From: Anaerolineaceae bacterium
GTDB taxonomy: Bacteria > Chloroflexota > Anaerolineae > Anaerolineales > Anaerolineaceae
Direction: 5' to 3'
Length of the DNA stretch: 10,103 nucleotides
NCBI GenBank assembly: GCA_014860845.1
Contig: JACZIY010000178.1
Coordinates: 1 to 10,103 of the forward strand
A program made the position numbers and the translations under genes. The notes under the pieces are model-generated. The model made no database searches, had not been told where the DNA came from, and saw nothing but the letters and a program-made list of their open reading frames with translations. This document shows positions 5,378 to 10,103 of the stretch, piece by piece; the stretch's first letter is position 1, and every line of letters begins with the position of its first letter.

Positions 5378-7632
5378 TCTTCCTCCTCGTCCATGATTTC
5401 ACACCAAGTGATCGTCACATTCGTTCCTTCCCCGGGTTTAGAAACAACTCTTAATTCCGCATCTATGGCAGCCGCACGTTCTTGCATAATTCGCAACCCC
5501 ATCCGAAAAGGTTCTACTTCATTCTGATCAAAACCAATTCCGTTGTCTCGGATGGCAATTTCGACAAAGTTTTGGGTCTGTATTAATTCTACCCTCACTT
5601 GCTCTGCCTGTGCATATTTTATGATGTTATTAATTGCCTCCTGGGTAATACGATACAGAGTAATTTTTTGTGGTTCCGGAATATCTCTTTCACCTTCGTA
5701 GTGGAATTTTATCGGAACCAATGCACGGCCATTAGCAGCATCACAAAGTTGTTTTAATAAATCGGGGAGACTCACACTGGTCAGTGCAGACGGTCGGAGT
5801 TCTAACAAAAGGGTGCGCATTTCTGCCAGCGCCCCACGCGCCAAATCTCTCAGTTCACGCGTCCTTTTTTGAGCCTCATCCAGATTAATGCGATATAAAT
5901 TAGGCAAAACATCCGCAATCAGACTCACTGAAAAGAGCGTTTGTGTAACCGCATCATGTAAATCGCGTGCCAGCCGGTTTCTTTCGGCAGTCGCAGCGCT
6001 TTCCTCAGCACTTTCATACAGGCTGGCATTTTCCATGGCAATACTGATCTGTTGCCCAATGGCAGTGAAGATTTTCATTTCATCCTGGGTGACAAACTCT
6101 TCACTGTGTCTGGATAACCCCAGATATCCCAGCATCTTACCCTTTGACATTAAAGGCAATCGCACAGCCACTTTAATTCCTTCTTTTTCCAAATCTTCCT
6201 TCATCGAAGGAATGGGATAATCCTCGATATAGGCAACAATAATATCCTGATTACTTTCCTTGAGATTAAATCCGGTCATACTGACTGGCAAAAAGCGGTG
6301 ATTCTGCATATATTTTTCAGAAAAACCCTGGTATGCCAGCATTTCAAACATTTGAGTCCCTTCATTCAAACGATAAGCCACCCCAGCATCCATATTGGTT
6401 ACTTCCAACGTTTTTGCCAGTGCACTGGATAAAATCATCTCCAAATCCAGCGAGCGATTGACGACATCCGATATGGCATTGATAGTTTCCAGCTCATGTG
6501 TACGGTCGGAGACGCGCTTTTCGAGAGTCGCATAAGATTGTGCTAATTCAGTAGACATGATATTGAATTGAGTCGCCAGTTCTTCCAATTCGTCATTACT
6601 GTTCGCTTCCACTTTGCGTTCAAAATTTCCCCCCGCCACTTCTTTCGCTGCCCGAATCATCTCTTCAATGGGTTTAGTAATGTGCCTGGAGCCATATGTT
6701 ACGACCAAAACCGGCACAATAATCCCGGCAGCCAGTAGGAAAATCAATAATCGCCGGTACGCCAGGCTGGGTTCCATCAATTCATTCCAGGACTGCTCCT
6801 GAATTACCCACCAGCCATTTAATTCAGAAGTTTTTAAAAATGCAGCGCTGATTACTACCTGGCTATTGGTTGTACGATAGGATTTAACCTGACCGTCAAG
6901 TGTTTCTTTGAGGGGAATTTCAAATAAAGGTGATAATTCTTCCTGTTCTGTTAACTTTTGACCAATCAAACTCGTATTGGGATGAAAAATCACCCGTTGT
7001 GATGCATCCACAATAATCACTTTTTGATCAGAAAAGAGCGATTCTAATGCAATATAAAATGGGGTTGATTGATCGGCATTCAGGTTGAGATAAAGCACAG
7101 CAACTCCAGCGAATTCTCCATCAACTCCACGCAAATTGACAGCAAATGGCAGCAAAAAGTCACCGGTCTTGCGGTCTTCCATCAATTGTCCAATGATCAC
7201 GTTCAATCCATCGTTCTGTTTTGCATCCCTGAAGAAATCACGATGTGACCAGGAGACTCCCACCCACTCAGGATGTGTCTCAGAAAATATGACCTTACCA
7301 TCGCTATCCAGGAATATGATATTGCCACTAAAGATGTCATCATACATACCCGCCTGGTCCAGCGTTTTGGCACGATCAAATATATTCAAATTTTTACCTG
7401 CATCCAGGAAAAATATATAATCATACATCAACGGATTAATGATCTCTGACAACACATTCTGTACCTGATTGCGTTTATAACGGGCAACCTCAGCACTTTG
7501 ACTCAACACCAGATCTCGGGTTACTTGCTGATAGGAATAAAATGTAACCAGTGCAACCGTGGTGAGAATAATCACTGTTGGCACAAATGACCAGGTAATA
7601 ATCTTTGTCCGCAAGCTGCTACGAGTTTTCAT
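5374..7632 (-). CDS. Sensor histidine kinase, Cache-HAMP-GAF-HisKA_3-HATPase
   Basis: Inner-membrane sensor kinase, 752 aa from this start. Order: membrane helix 1 (about 10-34); large extracytoplasmic double-Cache-like sensor (about 35-290, with ITSER-type strands FLDSDGKVIFS and IIVDASQRVIFHP); membrane helix 2 (about 294-314); HAMP (about 315-368); coiled coil; GAF domain (about 393-535); HisKA_3 dimerisation domain with phospho-acceptor His559 in ARDLHDAVTQTLFS; then the ATPase domain with N-box EAINNIIKYAQA (Asn668), G1 box DNGIGF (696-701) and GEGT (734-737). All kinase residues are intact and there is no receiver domain. A longer reading from TTG at 7662 adds ten residues (VDKSWIDWLN-like), but TTG has no ribosome site. 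The ATG at 7632 gives a typical short basic N-terminus, so I prefer it, although its ribosome site is also weak. It overlaps the regulator by 4 nt and follows the membrane protein gene closely. Confidence 0.96.
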   Translation of the reverse strand: MKTRSSLRTKIITWSFVPTVIILTTVALVTFYSYQQVTRDLVLSQSAEVARYKRNQVQNVLSEIINPLMYDYIFFLDAGKNLNIFDRAKTLDQAGMYDDIFSGNIIFLDSDGKVIFSETHPEWVGVSWSHRDFFRDAKQNDGLNVIIGQLMEDRKTGDFLLPFAVNLRGVDGEFAGVAVLYLNLNADQSTPFYIALESLFSDQKVIIVDASQRVIFHPNTSLIGQKLTEQEELSPLFEIPLKETLDGQVKSYRTTNSQVVISAAFLKTSELNGWWVIQEQSWNELMEPSLAYRRLLIFLLAAGIIVPVLVVTYGSRHITKPIEEMIRAAKEVAGGNFERKVEANSNDELEELATQFNIMSTELAQSYATLEKRVSDRTHELETINAISDVVNRSLDLEMILSSALAKTLEVTNMDAGVAYRLNEGTQMFEMLAYQGFSEKYMQNHRFLPVSMTGFNLKESNQDIIVAYIEDYPIPSMKEDLEKEGIKVAVRLPLMSKGKMLGYLGLSRHSEEFVTQDEMKIFTAIGQQISIAMENASLYESAEESAATAERNRLARDLHDAVTQTLFSVSLIADVLPNLYRINLDEAQKRTRELRDLARGALAEMRTLLLELRPSALTSVSLPDLLKQLCDAANGRALVPIKFHYEGERDIPEPQKITLYRITQEAINNIIKYAQAEQVRVELIQTQNFVEIAIRDNGIGFDQNEVEPFRMGLRIMQERAAAIDAELRVVSKPGEGTNVTITWCEIMDEEEE

Positions 7633-7664
7633 ATTTAGCCAATCAATCCAACTTTTATCCAATC

Positions 7665-8513
7665 TTAAGTAGAGTAGATTTTAGCACGTTGGCCCTTTCG
7701 AGCAAAGATCAAAAATACCAGTACACCAAACACAAAACATTCAGTCATGACTTCAGCCAAATGTGCATACCTTAATCCAGCCGGCAAATCCAGCGCCATG
7801 AATAAATTACTTCCCATCCAGACAGCAAAAACAGATCCGGAAAGGAATAACACCCGATTATATTTTCCATACAATTGCATCAATAAAGGTAAAGCCAGAG
7901 GCAGCCACAATAATGCTCGCAATCCCTGAAACGGTAGAACCCAATCTGGCATTACCAGATTGGTATAGCTAGCCAGTGCCTGCGGATCGATCAATCTGGC
8001 AATATTCATAAAAACGACACCGCCAAAAAACACAAATAAAACCATCCAAATGATTGCCAGAAGGATTGGTTTTAGTATCCACTGATACCATTTCTGATGC
8101 CATTCTGGTTTTTCTTGTCCATCAGAGGAAATAGGATTTTCAGTAAATCCAACCGTTAATGCAACAGCTGTCAATGACCATAAAAGGCTTGCAATGGCTC
8201 CATTGATCAATAATGGCAGAACAAGCGGTTGTAAGTCGGGTAAATAGGCAGCTTCAATAACTGTTAACAAGATTTTCATACCAAATACAGCCAGGAAAAT
8301 TACGATTGCTAACTGTACACCATGTTTACCTGATTTTGCCAATACCCAACATAAAATCAGACTATCCAGCATGGACATCAAAGTGCGCCCCAACAGTGCT
8401 GATTGCTGCATGTCATTTAATTGCAATTGGGAAAAATCTATTGAATTCAGTACAAACCAGAGTAATGATAGCAGTATCCATTTACCAAACCATTTCTGAA
8501 TGTACTTCATCAT
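7665..8513 (-). CDS. Polytopic membrane protein in the kinase cluster, function unknown
   Basis: Integral membrane protein of 282 aa with about eight hydrophobic segments, near residues 12-28, 44-61, 66-86, 97-120, 147-172, 194-215, 221-240 and 253-272. A hydrophilic loop lies at about 124-145, containing SSDGQEKPEWHQKWYQW. I recognise no family motif or catalytic residue. ATG codons at 8513 and 8510 follow AGGTGGT, one mismatch from the ideal ribosome site; 8510 has the better spacing, and an upstream GTG at 8519 overlaps that site and is unlikely. The stop is 32 nt before the kinase ATG (2 nt before its alternative TTG), so the genes are almost certainly co-transcribed. By position it may deliver a signal to, or be an accessory subunit of, the kinase, or be the envelope function it monitors. 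That role is inferred only from context. Confidence 0.85.
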   Translation of the reverse strand: MMKYIQKWFGKWILLSLLWFVLNSIDFSQLQLNDMQQSALLGRTLMSMLDSLILCWVLAKSGKHGVQLAIVIFLAVFGMKILLTVIEAAYLPDLQPLVLPLLINGAIASLLWSLTAVALTVGFTENPISSDGQEKPEWHQKWYQWILKPILLAIIWMVLFVFFGGVVFMNIARLIDPQALASYTNLVMPDWVLPFQGLRALLWLPLALPLLMQLYGKYNRVLFLSGSVFAVWMGSNLFMALDLPAGLRYAHLAEVMTECFVFGVLVFLIFARKGQRAKIYST

Positions 8514-8557
8514 GACCACCTTTTTTGATTGCTGAGAATAGTTTCAAGAAATTGGTA

Positions 8558-9124
8558 TTAAAATTCAACAGTCTGCAAATGCAATTGATGTGCGAATGAA
8601 TCGTTGGGTTGTAAAGATCTTTCTGACAGTTGGAAAACTGTTACTTTTGCATCGATGAATTTTTTTTCCAAAGCTCTTGCTACCGAGATGCGATGATGAC
8701 CATCCCGAACAAAATAGAATTGACCAACCTGGATCAAATCCACTGCAGGAATGGTCTCTCCCATGATGAACATATCTGAAATTCTCAACCAACGTTGGTG
8801 GTTTCTTTCAGAAAACGGAGTGAATTGATTGTCAAAATCCTTGCATCGATTCTCGGAGCCAACTACCAATTGAAGAGGTATAGATCGTAATCCAATTTCC
8901 ATGGCATTCTGAGGAGCACTGTTTTGTAATAGGTTTGACAACGAAAATAATTCTTGTGATTTTCGAAGCAGGCCGGCAAAAAAGCGTCGCACATAACCTT
9001 TTACCATTACGCGATTGAAAAGGGCATAAGATTGCTTACGAACCGCAATCGAATGGGATGGTTCATTCCATTCACGCTCGTGTTGATTAAATGAGTTGTT
9101 AGTATTGTAGTAATTAAAATTCAT
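8558..9124 (-). CDS. ParB-like (ParB/Srx-fold) domain protein with DGHHR motif
   Basis: 188 aa, soluble. Residues about 81-166 resemble the ParB N-terminal/sulfiredoxin-fold domain in the form common in Chloroflexota: IPLQLVVGSENRCKDFDNQF, then RWLRI, then the strand FYFVRDGHHRISVARAL (136-152) and IDAKVTVFQLS (157-167). DGHHRISVARA stands where ParB has its GERRxRA nucleotide-binding motif. There is no ParB helix-turn-helix or DUF4032-type extension after it. The N-terminal 80 residues are basic and helical with no assignable domain. It is the first gene of the minus-strand cluster and lies 44 nt before the membrane protein gene, with no terminator between. The ATG at 9124 has only a weak ribosome site (GGG about 8 nt upstream). 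CTP/ATP binding or a regulatory role is possible; I cannot tell which. It is unlikely to be a chromosome-segregation ParB. Confidence 0.85.
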   Translation of the reverse strand: MNFNYYNTNNSFNQHEREWNEPSHSIAVRKQSYALFNRVMVKGYVRRFFAGLLRKSQELFSLSNLLQNSAPQNAMEIGLRSIPLQLVVGSENRCKDFDNQFTPFSERNHQRWLRISDMFIMGETIPAVDLIQVGQFYFVRDGHHRISVARALEKKFIDAKVTVFQLSERSLQPNDSFAHQLHLQTVEF

Positions 9125-9173
9125 ATTATTACCCGTTCATCATCCTTCAACATAAAGGATACTTTAAATCACC

Positions 9174-9203
9174 ATAAATTCCCCCCGTACGGATACCAGT
9201 CAA
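9174..9203 (-). promoter_or_regulatory. Candidate promoter of the ParB-like/membrane/kinase/regulator cluster
   Basis: Minus-strand TTGACT (9203-9198) with an 18-nt spacer before ATTTAT (9179-9174). The -35 is good and the -10 poor, which suits a promoter needing an activator. GTGATT shares its last TT with the -35 box (9207-9202) and occurs again one base after the -10 (9172-9167). The CCGTACGG palindrome (9185-9192) lies in the spacer. Confidence 0.3.
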
Positions 9204-9278
9204 TCACAGTCCAAGCGAAGGGAATATTTCCTATGCTTTTGACCAGGATAAAAAACCCGGTATTCATGAGAAAAGTGA

Positions 9279-9308
9279 TTGTTACTTTTTTGGAAATTTC
9301 ATTACAAT
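9279..9308 (+). promoter_or_regulatory. Candidate promoter of the Ig-like lipoprotein gene
   Basis: TTGTTA (9279-9284), 18-nt spacer, TACAAT (9303-9308, 5 of 6 consensus). The expected start is near 9315, so the leader is only about 24 nt and carries AAGAAGG. The -35 box shares its TT with one GTGATT and another begins four bases after the -10. Confidence 0.5.
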
Positions 9309-9338
9309 AAAAGTGATTAACATTTAAAGAAGGTGATT

Positions 9339-10016
9339 ATGAAACGAAAATTTTTCTCATTCTTTTGTTTTTTTATTCTCTTAATTTCTTTCAGTGGATG
9401 CTCATTAAGTTCATTTGGGCAATCAGGACCTTCTCCAGCTGAATTAACAGCTACCTATGAAGTCATGATGATAGATGCTATGAAAACGGCCATCGGCGAA
9501 ATTACCCAGCAGGCTTTTTTAAATCCAAGCGCAACCACCACATTTACTCCCATACCACCGACAAACACACCATTACCAAGCCCTACACCGATTACACCAT
9601 CACCAACCTTCACTGAAATTCCTCCCACTGATACCCCACTTCCTCCAACAGCAACAACAACTCCAACTGTGACACCTACCCGGTCAGATTTCAATTGCCA
9701 GCTAGTTTCCAGTTCTCCTTCCTTAAATCAAGTATATCCACCTGGTGGAGATCTTGATGGGCGTTGGACGTTTAAGAATACCGGTTCTGAAGTTTGGGAT
9801 AAAGACAAAGTTGACTTTTTATTTATCAGTGGAACAAGATTTCAGGAGCATGTTGATAAATTGGATTTAACTGCCAATGTCAACAAAGGTGATTCAATGG
9901 AGTTCATTATTGATATGCTGGCTCCCAAATCGGCTGGCACATATTCTGCCACCTGGGGATTAAAGAAAGATGATGTCGTATTTTGTTCCGCTATCATCCA
10001 AATCATCGTTAAATAG
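9339..10016 (+). CDS. Lipoprotein with Pro/Thr-rich linker and C-terminal NBR1-type Ig-like domain
   Basis: Exported, lipid-anchored surface protein of 225 aa. A basic N-terminus (MKRK) and a Phe-rich hydrophobic core lead to the lipobox FSGC, with Cys21 the predicted lipidated residue. After a short helical segment (about 32-62) comes a low-complexity linker (about 65-115) built on TPxPPTxTPLPxPT units, a likely cell-wall or surface spacer. The C-terminal domain (about 118-225) matches the bacterial NBR1-type Ig-like fold: GGDLDGRWTFKNTGSEVWDKD, LTANVNKGDSMEFIIDMLAPKSAGTYSATWGLKKDDVVFCS. Cys120 and Cys216 flank the domain and could form a disulfide. ATG at 9339 is chosen because AAGG (9330-9333) is 5 nt upstream; an in-frame GTG at 9333 lies within that site. 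It is divergent from the ParB-like/kinase cluster. The domain probably binds protein or carbohydrate, but the ligand is unknown. Confidence 0.92.
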   Translation: MKRKFFSFFCFFILLISFSGCSLSSFGQSGPSPAELTATYEVMMIDAMKTAIGEITQQAFLNPSATTTFTPIPPTNTPLPSPTPITPSPTFTEIPPTDTPLPPTATTTPTVTPTRSDFNCQLVSSSPSLNQVYPPGGDLDGRWTFKNTGSEVWDKDKVDFLFISGTRFQEHVDKLDLTANVNKGDSMEFIIDMLAPKSAGTYSATWGLKKDDVVFCSAIIQIIVK

Positions 10017-10103
10017 GTATTGGAAATGATTGAACTGCCTGAACATATTCTTCATTACAAAACTGTAAATCGTTTTTGAATAATCACCTATTATCAAAAT
10101 TGA

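Larger units (their letters stand above)
9167..9338. repeat. Five GTGATT motifs in the divergent intergenic region
   Basis: Plus-strand copies at 9275-9280, 9313-9318 and 9333-9338; minus-strand copies at 9207-9202 and 9172-9167. The first two plus copies extend to the 10-mer AAAAGTGATT (9271-9280 and 9309-9318). On each strand one pair brackets a candidate promoter, with start-to-start spacing of 38 (plus) and 35 (minus). They may be binding sites of a shared regulator. The copy at 9333-9338 overlaps the ribosome site of the lipoprotein gene. Confidence 0.4.

Noticed and set aside
7633..7662. Ten-residue N-terminal extension of the histidine kinase from a TTG codon
   Set aside because: TTG has no ribosome site. 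The ATG at 7632 gives a normal kinase N-terminus, although its own ribosome site is also weak, so the start stays somewhat open.
9455..9694. Minus-strand frame rich in Gly-Val repeats opposite the lipoprotein linker
   Set aside because: It is the antisense of the Pro/Thr codon repeats, a known artefact of such low-complexity coding DNA.
10026..10079. 17-codon ATG frame after the lipoprotein gene (MIELPEHILHYKTVNRF)
   Set aside because: Too short, and no clear ribosome site or context. It lies in the last 87 bases, where I see no gene and no clear terminator.
10012..10092. Inverted 7-mers AATAGGT and ACCTATT enclosing the region after the lipoprotein stop
   Set aside because: Arms are short, AT-rich and over 60 bases apart; no T tract follows, so no terminator is claimed.
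1..10103. CRISPR arrays, insertion sequences, integrase or attachment sites, tRNA/rRNA genes
   Set aside because: Looked for on both strands. No regularly spaced repeats, transposase or integrase reading frames, terminal inverted repeats or tRNA-like cloverleaf sequences were seen.

Overview
The window reads as ordinary chromosome from a bacterium with about 45% GC and intergenic DNA that is much more AT-rich. The gene content points to Chloroflexota, most likely an Anaerolineae-type lineage. This is inferred from protein style: a lipoprotein with a long Pro/Thr linker ending in an NBR1-type Ig-like domain, a Cache-HAMP-GAF histidine kinase with a RDLHDAVTQTLFS-type H-box, and a stand-alone ParB-like DGHHR protein. 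No CRISPR array, insertion sequence, integrase, tRNA or rRNA was recognised.

Layout, left to right: (1) the 3' four-fifths of gatB (+), cut by the window edge; (2) a convergent orphan gene of 154 codons (-) with its own good promoter; (3) a 540-base gap whose right part carries the gdhA promoter and a leader of about 140 nt with a perfect 12-bp hairpin; (4) glutamate dehydrogenase gdhA (+), closed by a strong intrinsic terminator; (5) a two-gene operon on the minus strand, a six-helix membrane protein followed by an overlapping winged-helix regulator, with a near-consensus promoter and an operator-like repeat over its start site; (6) a four-gene minus-strand cluster in transcription order ParB-like protein, eight-helix membrane protein, hybrid-free sensor histidine kinase and NarL/LiaR-type response regulator, the last two overlapping by 4 nt; (7) a divergent Ig-like lipoprotein gene (+), followed by 87 bases without a recognisable gene.

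How the parts may work together: gatB and gdhA are housekeeping (Gln-tRNA formation by transamidation; glutamate/ammonia metabolism). The right half looks like one envelope-signalling locus. The kinase has an extracytoplasmic Cache sensor and passes phosphate to the regulator, while a polytopic membrane protein and a ParB-like protein are co-transcribed upstream. The lipoprotein is transcribed divergently from the 208-base region that must hold the cluster promoter. In that region the hexamer GTGATT lies in the same position relative to both candidate promoters (sharing TT with the -35 box and again just after the -10). This suggests joint control of the lipoprotein and the signalling cluster, and it is the most interesting non-coding signal in the window. 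No clearly novel enzymatic or defence system is visible.
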